Shown: positions 46,289 to 58,234 of the stretch, one piece after another
Layout of the letters: every line of letters starts with the position of its first letter
Position numbering within the stretch: the first letter of the stretch is position 1
Origin: Ligustrum vulgare
Taxonomy: Eukaryota; Streptophyta; Magnoliopsida; Lamiales; Oleaceae
Assembly (NCBI GenBank): GCA_963555705.1
Contig: OY743168.1
Span: forward strand, 95,582,925-95,646,924
Direction: 5' to 3'
Length of the DNA stretch: 64,000 bases
The notes under the pieces: generated by a model
The model's input: only the letters and a program-made list of their open reading frames with translations
Told to the model about the DNA's origin: nothing
The model's database searches: none
Program-made: the position numbers and the translations under genes

Positions 46289-46900
46289 TCGATTTTATAT
46301 ATGAACATATGAAATTAATATTTAATTAAAAATGAAAAACGAAAGAAGAAAATTAATTACAAAAAAGGTACAATTACACATACCTTAACTTTTTTTACGG
46401 TTCGTATGTTTAACGTTCAAGGAAATTTACGCTTAGAATTTTATTAAAATGAAAAGGAAAGGAAAAAATAAATCGATGAACGCTCCAATTTTATTCTATT
46501 TCAATTTCTATTTTTAAAGAAAAAATATTTTGTGATACTAATAACTTTTTTTTTTTTTTTACGAATTTAAAAAAAAAAATTATAATTGATTTTCATATGT
46601 TAACATATGAAATGAATATTTAATTAAGAATGAGAAACAAAAGAATAAAATTAATTACAAAAAAAGTATAATAACACATGTCTTAATTAATTAATTTATT
46701 TTTTACAGTTAGTATGTTTACTGTTCCAAAAAATTTCTTTAAACATTGTAATTTAAATTGACTTAAAGCTTAAATTGAGAAAATAAAATTACATTTGAAT
46801 AGAATTTGTAATAAGTGAAAAAAATAGATATATCTAAGATATACGCTCAGAATTTTATTAAAATGAAAAAGAAAGAAAAATAGATTGATGAACGCTCCTA
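46289..46900. repeat. Internal duplication 1 of the Helitron, about 300-bp period
   Basis: CATATGAAATTAATATTTAA, AAATTAATTACAAAAAAGGT, ACGCTTAGAATTTTATTAAA and GATGAACGCTCC recur about 300-400 bp later. Confidence 0.7.
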
Positions 46901-47329
46901 TTTTATTCTCTTTCATTTTCTATTTTTGAAAAAAAAAAATATTTATTTGATGTTGATAACATTTTTTTTTTTTTTTTTACGAATTAGAAAAAAATTGTAA
47001 TTGATTTTAGAGATGGAAGGCAGACCAAGAAATTTCAGGACGATTTGATCTTTAAGACGATTTTACAAACTATATATTTTTAGTTTAATCTCATTGTTAT
47101 CTTGTATTAAACTTCTAATTGAGATATTCGATTTGACATCCATATTATATATTTTCTTGACTTCAAAATAATAAAATAATTATTAAGAAAGATTAATAAT
47201 TAATACGAAAATAGTTTATAGATAGTATTAAAAAACTTAAATGATATAATTTAAAATGAAGGAGATATTGAGTAAAATTAAAAAATATAAAAACGTTTAC
47301 ATTTGAACTTTGAAAGGACTTACGGACAA

Positions 47330-47840
47330 TATGTTATTTGTTCTCACTTGTTAACTCATATTAAATTTCTCGTTGAGATATTCGATTTGATATTCATATT
47401 ACATATTTTTAGACTTAAATATAATAAAATAATTATCAAGTGAATAATAACTATTACAAAAAAAAAGTTTATATATTAAAATAAATTAAAATCTTGATGT
47501 CATCAATAGCATATTACGAATTCTAATATTATGTACCATAATCATTGCTAAAATATTTATTACATTAATTATTTTTCTTGCATATTATTTTTGTCAATAG
47601 ATTTTCATATTTAGAAAGTCATTTTGGGTGAGAAACTATGGGCCTTTTATTTTTGACATTGACTTTGTTTTTATAGATGTATAGATAAATATATTACATA
47701 TTTTTCGACTTAAATATAATAAAATAATTACCAAGTGAATAATAACTAATACTATTAAACAAAAAAATAGTTTATACATTAAAATAAATTAAGATTTTGA
47801 TGTCATTAACAACATCGTATGAATTCTAACGTTATATGCC
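47330..47840. repeat. Internal duplication 2 of the Helitron
   Basis: ACTTAAATATAATAAAATAA, CAAGTGAATAATAACTA, TTAAAATAAATTAA and TTGATGTCATTAA occur at 47412-47520 and again at 47708-47810. Confidence 0.75.
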
Positions 47841-50800
47841 ATAATAATTGTCAAAACATTTATTACATTGTTTTTTTGCATTAATTAAGCTTGTCATGAA
47901 AGATTCTTTAAACTTTCTAAATTTAGAAAGAAGTTTGGCGGGAAACTGGACTTTTCCTTTTTTGGCATGTATTCTATTATTATATATAGAAGATAGATAG
48001 ATGGCTTCTCTTTGAAAAATCATAAGCTCTTTAAAATCATCAGGTGTGGGTAGTCTCGTCTCGTGCACTTAAGGCATGTATATTATGCTTTATCATTCAT
48101 CTTGCAAGATATTCTCTTCTTTCTAATGCATAAAAATATATAAGTTATGACAAGCATAACAACATAAATATTTCATAAGAAATATATTCTCGTCTCATTT
48201 CATGAAATAAATTTCACATAAATCACGTAACATACACATTCACATGCAATCATAATTTAAATCAATTAATAGGGGTGAGTCTACCTTAAACTTAACGAGT
48301 GCAAAGTCGAGCGGGAATGACTTCAATCTTTTAAATCTCCGTACGCCTCGTCTAGCCAAATAGAAAAATAATTTAAATTAGTCTTTTGAAATTTATAGTT
48401 TAAAAATGATAAATTAAAAGGTTAGGGACTGAAATTGATGATTTGAAAGTTGGGGGACTAAAATGAATACTTTTAAACTTGGGGGACTAAAATGTAAATT
48501 TTCAAAAATTGGGTTGAAGCTCAAAATGGATATTAAACTGTAGGGATTGAAATAATTGATTTTTAAAATGACGGAACTGTTTAAAACTATTTAAAAACTA
48601 AAAGGACTGAAATGATTAGTTTTTTAAAAACCAAAAGGGCTGAATTAATAACTTTAAAACTTGGGGACTAAGATGCAATCTTCACAAATCAAAATATTAA
48701 AAACAAACTTCTCTCTTCCCCATTTCACGAACAGATAAGAAAGAGGGAGAGGAGGTGCGGGCGAGAGGGGAATCCGGTGCCACATCCGACGATCTACCGG
48801 CGGTATCACCGTCATCGCGTGGCGATCACAAGGAGGAGGAGATGGTAGAAAGAAAAGAGCAAGGTTTGGTGCTGATCTGGGGGTAAAAACGAGCTCATTG
48901 GCTGCAATTTCCTGTGGTAAAACCGACGCCACTCTGGTCAAAGGTGACTAGGGATGAGGTAAGTGTTGGGTTAACCTAGTTCTTGATTTTGGGTTTTGAT
49001 TTGGTTGAGTTTGGAGTTGGGCTGGCCGATTGGTGATGGTGTAGTGGTTGTGATTTGTGTTATTGTAATATTGAGTAGTAGATTTGCAGTTGATGATCTC
49101 AAGTGGTGATGGAAATGATGGATTGGTATGGGTTGAGTGATTCCTTGAGGTTGGGTAGAGATGAAATTGGAGGTTGGTCGTGACTTTGGAGTCTTGGCAG
49201 TAGGCTGGTGGTGTCCGGTGGTAGAGGAGCAGTGGTGCTGGGTTTGGTAATGTTGGTTGGGTGCAGGCGGTGGAAGGGTCGTGGTGGTGCGATGAGGTAG
49301 TGTTGGTGGTGATGATGATGATGATGATGATGATGGTTTGGAGGTGAGTGAAATTGGCAGCTTGGAGTTGAATGGAGCTCAACCAGAGGAGGTTACCTGG
49401 CTGGAAATCAGTGTTGTGGTGTGTGTCGTAAGAGAGGGAATCTGATAATGTATAGGGAGTGGGTTGAGGTGAAGTGAGAGCTAGGGTATGGAATTGGATG
49501 TGGTTGGTGAAAGTTGGTGGAGGTATGGGTTGATTTAGGATATTATGGAAATCCTGACATGAAAGACATGGAATTCGAGAAAATAATACGCGTGAATTCA
49601 ACTGAATCGGAAAATGAATCTGATAAAATGAGCTTGACACAATTTGGAATTTAAAACTATTTGAAAAGAATAATTTAAATAAATAAATAAATAATTTAAT
49701 TTTAGAAACTCGAAATTAATTAAAACCGAATTGGACTCGATATTTCTCGACTCGGTTGACGACATGTCATAACTTTAGATTAAAAATGGGTGAGATCGCA
49801 GTGGCACGCTTTCATAGTTTAAAATAATTATTAAATACGTGAAAATTTCTTGGTCGCTACACCCTCCACTTTTCAATTTACCTACCTGAAAGGTGCCCAA
49901 TTTTCACGATTTGATTTAATTTTAGTATTCGGCATCGAATCTCTTATTTTTCTTGATTCCTTGAAATCGAGTCCAATATCGAATATTTTAGATTATCAAA
50001 TTCCTTCTCACTTTTAATCCAAATCCAAATTGTTATAATTTTGAGTCCAATTTATTTAAGTCCAATAGTTTATTATTTGGGTCCAAAATTATGTTAGTTC
50101 AAATCTTCATGATTTTTAGTCCAATTCATTTCAGTCCAATTAAAGTGATTACTGCAGCCCAAATTGCTTGGCCCACTTTAAACCTAGAAAATTGTGCCCT
50201 AAAGGTTACAATTCAAACCACTCTCATTCCTCGCAGCCTCACGCTGCCAAAGAGATTTTGGGGTAAGAACTTCTCCTCTTCCACCATGGCTACTCCTCTG
50301 TTGAAACTCCACCTTCATCACCAATTACCTTATCACACAATCTTAACACCCCTGCAGAAACAACATCATCACAACCAAAATCCAACTTCAAACCTCCATC
50401 AGCCAACCTCAAAACACTATCACACTAACACCACCGCTGCCTTCACTGTTGAAAACGCCATCACCAATCCTTCTACAATCTGCAAGCAAGTTCACGTACT
50501 CAGCACCAACCATCCTACATACTAGCCGAACGAGCTACCACATACTGTTCGTTTAAATCTTGAGCAACCATTGGCCAAACGAAGCAAGCCCATCGCTCCC
50601 AACCGAACCACAGCTCGACCACACACCCAACGCCTCGACCTCCGATGCCAAACCTCCAAATCCACCCACCAACAACCACCAATTTTACCATCCAACACCA
50701 GTGTGAAGCCACCACGTCGCCACCCGAATCACTACAACCGCCGCCTCCATAGACCACCACTGCCTACCTTATTATCCCCTCAATCAATACCCAAAAATAG

Positions 50801-51586
50801 AAATAAACAAGGAAGAACCCAAACACTTACATACTGCCGCCTACTAACCGGAGTAAACGCCGGAAAATTCAAAAACCGCGACCTCGCAGCCCAAATCTGA
50901 CCTTGAACTTCATTTTCTTCACACACCCACACCCACACTTACCTCTTCACCGCTACCACACAGCAGTGCCAATGCCGGACTGGCCGATGGTTTGGATCGG
51001 AGAGGGAGGGGCTCCGCCCTCCCCAGTCCCCTCCCTTTATTGTCTCTCACTCTCTCTTTACGTTTAAAGAGAGAGAGAGAAGGGATATGTATAAGGATAT
51101 ATTTCGATTGTTTTCTTTTAGTCCCCAGATTTTGAAAGAAATTTATTTCAGTCCCTTCGATTAAAAAAAAAGTTTTAAGTTTAAGTCTCAAGGTTTCTAT
51201 TATTAATAAATCAGCCCCTGGAGTTCTTGTTCCCTACACTCAGCCCACTAATTTTGAAAAGTCTATTTCAGTCCTTAAACTTTTCAATTCCTGTTTTATT
51301 AAATTTTCAATTAAGTTCATAAATTTTACTTTATCATTTTAAATATTTAAATTTCGAAATATTAATTCAAGACTTATTTACTATTTTGGCTAGACGAAAC
51401 GTGCGGACGATTAAGAGGTTGAGGTTACTTCCCGCTTCACTTTTTACTTGACTCGAGATAAATTGAGGTAGACTCGCCCCACTAATTAGTTTATATTATA
51501 ATTGCATGTGTTTATGTGGATTTACGTGATTCAAATGCTTAATTGCATGAGACAAGACAAGAATATCTTTTATGAGATAAGAAGAG

Positions 51587-51734
51587 TGTTGAAATGTATA
51601 TACTTATTCTATTATTGTACCTATATAGTATCTAATAGTTGTTAGGGACTAGGTTGGTAATTGTTGTAATATCCTTGTATATACTCAAGTTCAAGTGAAT
51701 GAAAAGTTAAGTTCTACTCTCAAAATATTCTACA
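51587..51734 (+). repeat. copia-2 5' LTR
   Basis: TGTTGAAATG...TATTCTACA, followed at 51735 by TGGTATCTGAGA, a primer-binding site one base off the initiator tRNA-Met type. Confidence 0.93.
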
Positions 51735-51836
51735 TGGTATCTGAGACAAATGAGAAAAGAAAAAAAAATAAAAAACCCTAGCTTCCAAAATTATACTCAA
51801 TCGATACTTACCCAGTGAAATTCATCCCTACCGCCG

Positions 51837-52259
51837 TTGACCCATGCAACTCCGACGCCGGCCAACCATTACCCAACCACCAGTGATGCTGGACGACCAC
51901 CGAAAACGCTCGCGACTCAGATCGCGAAATCTGCTCGTGATTTCTTTCCCGATTCAGGCCACATCCAGACTATTCCGGCTATTCCGCCACTGACTCAGCC
52001 ATTTCGAGAGCATTCCGACATCGACGCCAGAACCCTAGTGATTGTAGCTCGTGATTTCGAACTTCAGGCTATTTTTTGTTTTGTTCCTGCTGCTTCAACC
52101 TACCCAGCTTCAGTTCCAGGTTGCTGTGAGTTTTTTTCGGCTAAGGTTTTGCTGACTGATTGTTTTTTCTTGTTCAAAAAATCATTTTTTTCAGTATTCA
52201 TTCAATTTGAAGAAACTGTAGCCGATATAGATACTTGGGTTCCCTATTTTTGGGTGTAA
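51837..52259 (+). other. copia-2 leader region in place of gag
   Basis: A 140-codon frame with no gag motif (no UBN2 or CCHC). It looks like untranslated leader that happens to be open, or foreign sequence that replaced gag. Confidence 0.4.
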
Positions 52260-52381
52260 GATATTGTCCTCGGGCCAGAAATATTGATTGCATCGTAACC
52301 AAACATATATTGTGGCAGTTGCTTGTGATTTGTAAAATCTGTGGATTAGCTTGCGTTATATTGTCTTTTTAGAGTTGGAAA

Positions 52382-53176
52382 ATGGATGGTTCTATTCATA
52401 CCTCTATTGCCTCACATGTTGCTCGATTGTCTCTTGGGGAAGATTCTTTTGGTTTAGCATCAACTTCTACAATATCTAACTATTGGGTTATTGATTCTGG
52501 AGCTACTGACCATTTTACTTGCAATTATTCTGCACTTGACTCTCTAACTACTTCACATGTTAAATCTGTTCAGGTGGCTAACGGAACTCCAGTCCAAATT
52601 ACCGGGGCTGGAAATGTTTCATTTTCATCTACTTTATCTTTATTGTCTGTCTTACTTGCACCTACATTCTCCACCAATCTGTTATCTATTAGTCAAATTA
52701 CAAAAAATCTTGATTGTTCTGTCACCTTTTTCCCTTCTCATTATATCTTCCAGGACAATCAAACGAAGAAGACGATTGGCATTGGTATAGAAAGGGGAGG
52801 ACTATATTATTTGGAGGAGACAAGTAAGTTGCAAACAGAGACTGGTGCTGGTCTTCAAGTAGTTAGTAGATCTTCTCCTAGAGACAGGATCCTTTTGTGG
52901 CATTGTAGATTAGGACATCCATCATTTTCTTATTTAGAGCACTTGTTTCCAAAATTATTTCAGAATATTCCTATCTCTAGCATGCGATGTGAACAATGTA
53001 TTTTTGCCAAAAATCATCGTGTACCTTTTAAAATTAGTCAAAATAGAAGTTATGTCCCTTTTGCTTGTGTTCACACAATGTTTGGGGCCCTTTCTCTACT
53101 CCGTCTTTCTCAGGTCAAAAATATTTTGTTTCTTTTATTGATAACTATACTAGAGTGTGTTGGGTATACTTTCTAA
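52382..53176 (+). pseudogene. copia-2 protease and GAG-pre-integrase
   Basis: Retroviral-type aspartic protease with intact WVIDSGATDHFT active site, then NLLSISQITKNLDCSVTFFP, GIERGGLYYLEE and the HHCC zinc-binding WHCRLGHPSFSYL..MRCEQCIFAKNHR. It begins at an ATG only 35 residues before the active site, so gag is not fused. Frame is lost at a one-base deletion near 53086. Confidence 0.9.
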
Positions 53177-54405
53177 AATCTAAGGGTGACGTCATGCATG
53201 TCATTCCTAAATTCTCAAAAATGGTTGAGACACAATTTCATTCTCAGGTTAAGGTTTTCCATTCTGACAATGGCCGTGAGTTTGTAAACCAAACCCTTGC
53301 TAACTTTTTCGCAACTCATGGAATTCTCCACCAAACAACTTGTGCTAACACACCCCAACAAATTGGCATAGCAGAGCGAAAAAACCGGCACATCCTTGAG
53401 GTAGTTAGAGTATTATGCTTTACTATGCGGGTCCTAAAACGCTTTTGGGCTGAAGCTGTGTCAACTGCTGTCTATCTTATTAACCGTATGCTTTCTCGCA
53501 TAATTGATTTCCTAACTCCACTAAGGATGTTGTCAAGGTTTCACTCTATTCCTTCTGTCTTGAATATTTGTCCTAAAATTTTTGGTTGTGTGTGTTATGT
53601 CCATGTACATTCCCATCTCAGAGACAAAATTGACCCTCTTAGTTATTCCAGCTCCCAAAAAGGTTACAAATGTTTTTATCCTCCTACTGGGAAATACTAT
53701 ATATCTATGGATGTTGAATTTTGTGAATCTGAGTCTTTTTTCTCTGATGATGTGTCACTAGTTCCTCTTCAGGGGGATATTTGTAGTAAAGAAGAGGAAC
53801 AAATATAGTTAGAAGAAAAGAAAGTGTGGATTTCTAATGGTAAGGGGGAGTCCGAAGTCGAGAGTAACAGATCACCTAGGTTGTTCCAAAAGTGCTACAC
53901 CAGGAGAAATCTAGATACTCCTTGTACTCTAGCACCGGTTACTGAAGGTACTATTGAGCCTTCTTCAGATGATACTACTGTGCCATCAGACTCTTCTATG
54001 ATTGAAAATGAGGTACATATTCCACCTTCTACCTCTCCCATTTCTATTCCTATTCATATCCCTGCTTTTAACTCCAACCCTGTAGCTTTAGACAATGTTG
54101 ACACCCCGATTAGGAGATATCCCCTTCGAAACCATAATCCACCTGATAGGTTGGGTTTCTCAACATCTTCTTCCAATGCTATATTTCCTATCTCTGACTA
54201 TATTTCTTATCATCGTTTATCTAATACCAACACGGCATTTTCCCTTCAGTTGTCTTCTGTGTCTATTCCTAATCATTTTCAGGAAGCTCTTGATCACCCT
54301 AAGTGGAAACCTGCTATGGTAGAAGAAATGAATGCTCTCCAAAAGAACTCTACTTGGGAGATGGTCTCTTTGCCGTCGGGAAAAAGGCCCGTTGGGTGTA
54401 AATGA
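53065..54405 (+). pseudogene. copia-2 integrase and start of RT
   Basis: Two frames: 53065-53808 (stop at 53806) and 53824-54405. Integrase motifs are VWGPFSTPSF, YFVSFIDNYTRVCWVYFLK, HSDNGREF (second Asp) and PQQIGIAERKNRHI (Glu). The first catalytic Asp, expected before VWGP, reads Asn beside the upstream deletion. The linker ends with the RT start WKPAMVEEMNALQKNSTWEM. TGA at 54403 stands where Trp is usual (CKW). Confidence 0.9.
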
Positions 54406-55793
54406 GTGTACTCATTAAAATACAAATTAGACGGGACCGTGGACAGGTATAAAGCAAGATTGGTTGTCGAAGGTTACTCACAGACTTATGGAATTGATTA
54501 TCAAGAGACTTTTGCTCCGGTAGCTAAGATGAACACAGTTAGAGTCATATTATCACTGGCGGTCAATCGGGACTGGCCATTGAGGCAATTTGATATAAAA
54601 AATGCATTTCTTCATGATGATTTGATATAAGAAATGTATATGGATCCACCACCAGGTTTCACTCCTCCAGGGGATAAGGTATGTAAGTTGAAGAAAGCTC
54701 TATATGGACTAAAACAATCACCAAGGGTGTGGTTTGGAAGGTTGAGTTGCTCAATGAAGAGGTATGGTTTTAAACAGGCTTTAGCTGATCATACCCTATT
54801 TTATAAAAGGGATGGTCGCGATATTACCTTACTTATTGTGTATGTGGATGACATGATTGTTACTGGCAGTAACTCCAGTGAAATTGAAAAACTTCAGATT
54901 CATCTTACGAAAGAGTTTGAAATGAAAGACTTGGGTGCCCTAAAGTACTTCTTGGGCATTAAGGTATCAAGATCCAAGGGCTTATTCTTTCCCAACGTAA
55001 GTATGTCCTTGATCTTTTAGCAGAAACTGGTATGTCGGCTTGTGCACCTGTAGATACACCGATTGAGGTGAACCATGGTTTATCTATTTACCCTGATCAG
55101 ATTCCTACAAACAAAGAGAGATATCAGCGATTGGTAGGAAAATTGATCTATTTGACTCACACAAGACCTGATTTGTCATATGCAGTAAGTGTTGTGAGTC
55201 AGTTCATGCATAACCCAAGCGATTAGCACATGATTGCAATTAATTGTATTTTGTCATATTTAAAGTCTTCTCCAGGTAAGGGCATTTTGTATTCTAAAAG
55301 GGGGCATCTAGACATTGTAAGCTACACAAATTCTGATTTCCCTGGATCTAGATTGGATAGAAAATCTACGTCGAGATATGTTTCATTTGTTGGAGGAAAT
55401 CTTGTTACTTGGAAAAGCAAGAAATAAAATGTGATTTCATTGTCTAGTGCAGAGGCAGAATATCGCGCTTTGCATCATGCAACTACCGAAATTACGTGGT
55501 TGAAAATCCTTCTGAGTGAACTTGGCTTTGGTTCGAGCAAGCCTATGTTACTTTTTTGTGACAACACTGCAGCTATTGAGATAGCAAACAATCTGGTACA
55601 ACATGATCGAACGAAACATGTTGAGTTGGATAGAAATTTCATCAAAGACAACCTCGACTCCAAGAATATAGAGATTCCATATGTTAAGAGTGCAAATCAA
55701 CTAGTTGATATTATGACACATGGAGTGGCTAGTGGTTTATTCTATACATCGATATCCAAGTTGGGCATGTGTGATATCTATGCACCAACTTGA
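54406..55793 (+). pseudogene. copia-2 reverse transcriptase and RNase H
   Basis: Pieces in order: 54406-54630 ([20 protein letters not shown]), TAA at 54628, 54634-55020 (KKALYGLKQSPRVW, catalytic YVDDM), a frameshift near 55010, 55032-55226, TAG at 55224, 55230-55427 (RNase H, SYTNSDFPGSRLDRKSTS with Asn for the usual Asp), TAA at 55425 where Gln is usual, and 55431-55793 (SSAEAEYRAL, FCDNTAAIEIA). Polypurine tract TTGAGGGGGAG follows at 55790. Confidence 0.9.
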
Positions 55794-55800
55794 GGGGGAG

Positions 55801-55948
55801 TGTTGAAATGTATATACTTATTCTATTATTGTACCTATATAGTATCTAATAGTTGTTAGGGACTATGTTGGTAATTGTTGTAATATCCTTGTATATACTC
55901 AAGTTCAAGTGAACGAAAAGTTAAGTTATACTCTCCAAATATTCTACA
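55801..55948 (+). repeat. copia-2 3' LTR
   Basis: Four substitutions from the 5' LTR, all base changes, no indels. Confidence 0.93.
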
Positions 55949-56490
55949 AAGAGAAATCATGTTATGCATATCATAACTTATATACTTTATTTGCATAAGA
56001 CAAAAATATGTTTCATATGCACTCATTTTGTGATGCCTATGATTAAGAAGACAATGTCACTATATTATTTTGCATAATTACGTGTTCAATTATCTTGTAA
56101 ATTAATTATTGGCGATGAGTTTACTGAGTATTTCTTTTGAAATGCTCACTCCGTTATTTTAACAACATTTGCAGAGTTCGGAGACGGTGGCGAATGAGGG
56201 GCAGCGATGGCAAACCTTATTTTTTTAAGTTGTTTTAACAACATTTGCAGAGATTTGAAATTTTATAGAATGTTTTCAAGTAAATTTATTTAAATTTGAG
56301 TTATCGTTGCAAATTTTCCAAATGAATGTGATGTTTAAAACTTAGTTTATTTCTGCAATATTTTGTCAAATAGTTAGTTTAAAGGACGACTTGAAATCCC
56401 GAATTTTACCGAACTTGGGGTGCTACATTATTTTTCATATTATGTAATAGAAGTTAAACATAATCAAGAAAATAAGTAGAAGAAAATTAA

Positions 56491-57333
56491 GGTGGCGTTC
56501 TGTTTGTATTTTATTTTGTATTTTCATTTTCGAAAATGTTTTGTATTTCCTGTTTTCATTTTTGTTTTCAAATTTACTGAAAACGTGTTTGGTTTGTCAT
56601 TTCTGAAAACTGTTTTTGAAAATGAAAAGCTGGAAAACACGTTCTGTTTGAAATTTTGCAGAATACTACTTAAACTATTTTTAATTAATTTGCTTGCAGA
56701 ATACTACTAACTCAAACTCAAATTTCCTTTCACAATACACTGAAAACATGGTTATATGCAACACACTAATGTGAGCATTAAGAGTCTATATTAACACAGC
56801 TTGGTCAGGTTCAAGATTTGAGAAAACTCTACTTCTATTAAAATCCAGAAAATGCAAGTTCTTTCAAAACCACCAGAGTCCATTTATCAGTGCATTTTTT
56901 GAAATATAACAACAAGAATTCTCACTTAATTTTTTTTGTAATGTTGATATTGAATTCAATAAAACTTTATTTAAGCTTAGTTACAAGTTAGGATAATTCT
57001 CAAAAAAAAAAAAAAAAAAAAAATTCTTTATTTATGTTTAGTTCCAAGTTAGGATAATTCTAAAAAAAATAATAAAAAAATAAAAAAATAAAAATTTTAT
57101 ATTAAATTTAGTTCTAAGTTAAGATAATAAAAAAAAAAAAAAAATTCCCACCGCGTTTTGGACATTTTTTGTCTAAATACACACAAAACGGGCGTTTTGC
57201 GTTTTGTGTACAAATTTTTTTTTTTTTTTGTTTTCCAAAATGTGTTTTCGAAAATGGTAAAGAGAACGCGTTTTTAACGTTTTCTAAAATAAAAACAGAA
57301 AATGACTTCAAAACAGTAAAAAGAACATGGGGC
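56491..57333. mobile_element. Harbinger-like TIR element C, 0.84 kb
   Basis: The left end GGTGGCGTTCTGTTTGTA and inverted right end GCCCCATGTTCTTTTTAC lie between TAA duplications (56488-56490, 57334-57336). Shares GAAAACTGTTTTTGAAAATG and AAAGAGAACGCGTTTT subterminal words with elements A and B. No transposase. Confidence 0.65.
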
Positions 57334-57336
57334 TAA

Positions 57337-58234
57337 CAATTCAATAGATCTATTTTAAGTTTTTGATTTATGTTTCATAGAAAAAGCGACATTCAATTGT
57401 GGAAAAAATGACAATACACTTTTTGTAAGTTGCCCATAAAGGGGAGTATTTAGACATACACTTAAAAAAAAATATATTTAGATCAAATACATCGTTCGTA
57501 AAAATATGTGCCCTTAAAAATAATTAAAACTCAACAAGTTGTCACTTTTTGGAACATACACTTAAAAAAATCATATTTTCCATGGAAAATGTGTTGAATC
57601 AAACGCACCCTCATGTTATTTTTCAGCCAAAAACAAAAATCATATACCATGTCACTTTTTTTGTTATGCTCCAGGTGTTTAAGTTTCGTGCGAATAATTT
57701 TGGGAAGAACCATCTCTGGTTCGCTCTCCATATAAATCCGGATGTGAATACAACGTATACACAGTGATTGATTATTATGTAGGCTTGCATTTTTACTTGC
57801 TGAGGCATTTTTTTAAGCAGACAATTTCAAACAATTTTATTTGCAAATGACATGGTATATAACTAGTTTTTCAACTCAAGTGATTTTGGCCGTTGAACTC
57901 GTGTTTTGATATGCTAAGTCCTAATTTTGTTACCTTCTGTTTCATACTATTGTTGTAATGTAAATCACTGTGCCAACAACAATCATTTACTTTCCCTTCT
58001 TTTTTTTTACATTTTTATAGTTTGTGCACATTTTTATAAAAGAATATTGTTAGCCACTACATCTCAACATCACACGCCCATGTTCACTGCAGCTGTACAT
58101 ACATTCAACACTCGATCTTCTCGGGTCGAGTTGCATTCGCCTTAACTGACCTGTTATACAGATCAGAAAACTGAATTTGACAAGTTCAAAATATATTATG
58201 CAAATTAGTGTATGAAAGAAAAAGGTTGTATATA
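57337..58234. other. Intergenic, 3' flank of the TPX2-family gene
   Basis: 57570-57610 has TTTTCCATGGAAAATGTGTT, a family 2 MITE piece. No gene seen. Confidence 0.4.

Larger units (their letters stand above)
46242..48001 (-). mobile_element. Non-autonomous Helitron, 1760 bp
   Basis: Minus strand starts TCTATCTATCTTCTATATAT and ends CGTGCATCGCACGTGTGTAA, CACTAG. The hairpin CGTGC-ATC-GCACG lies at 46255-46267, about 10 bp before the CTAG (CTRR) terminus. Host bases are A on the 5' side and T on the 3' side. Removing it gives AGAGAAGCCA + TGTGCTTTAATGCACG, matching the intact sequences in solo LTR copy 1 (42483-42510 and 42557-42582), so both ends are fixed to the base. No Rep/helicase. The interior has two duplicated segments. 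Confidence 0.85.
45752..49861 (-). mobile_element. Long solo-LTR-like element, copy 2, containing a Helitron
   Basis: Minus strand begins TGTAGCGACCAAGAAATTTT and ends CTCGGGACGCTACA. A perfect 5-bp duplication CCCTC lies at 45747-45751 and 49862-49866. It aligns with copy 1 over the first 300 and last 350 bp. The Pro/His/Asn-rich frame on its minus strand (48948-49640) parallels that of copy 1 in position and composition but not in residues. Without the 1760-bp Helitron it is about 2350 bp. Confidence 0.65.
51587..55948 (+). mobile_element. Ty1/copia LTR retrotransposon (copia-2), gag-less, full-length by ends
   Basis: LTRs of 148 bp each (51587-51734, 55801-55948) differ at four positions. 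A perfect 5-bp duplication AAGAG (51582-51586, 55949-55953) flanks it. Protease, integrase, RT and RNase H follow in copia order, but gag with its zinc knuckle is missing between the primer-binding site and protease. Stops and frameshifts throughout make it dead. Confidence 0.93.
49867..56427 (+). mobile_element. Long solo-LTR-like element, copy 3, containing a copia element
   Basis: Recognised by GGCTAGACGAAACGTGCGGA, GGTAGACTCGCCCC, TTGGCGATGAGTTTACTGAG, ACATTTGCAGAGTTCGGAGA and the end CTTGGGGTGCTACA at 56427, all parallel to copies 1 and 2. The left end is unresolved: copy 2 ends at 49861 and no TGTAGCGACC was found after it, so the start given is a limit. Without copia-2 it is at most 2.2 kb. 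The Pro/Thr/His-rich frames at 50091-50525 and 50571-50900 are compositional. Confidence 0.5.

Noticed and set aside
48948..49640. 230-codon minus-strand frame
   Set aside because: Contains a run of Ile encoded by an ATC/GAT microsatellite and otherwise compositional residues; the same LTR position in other copies is not alignable.
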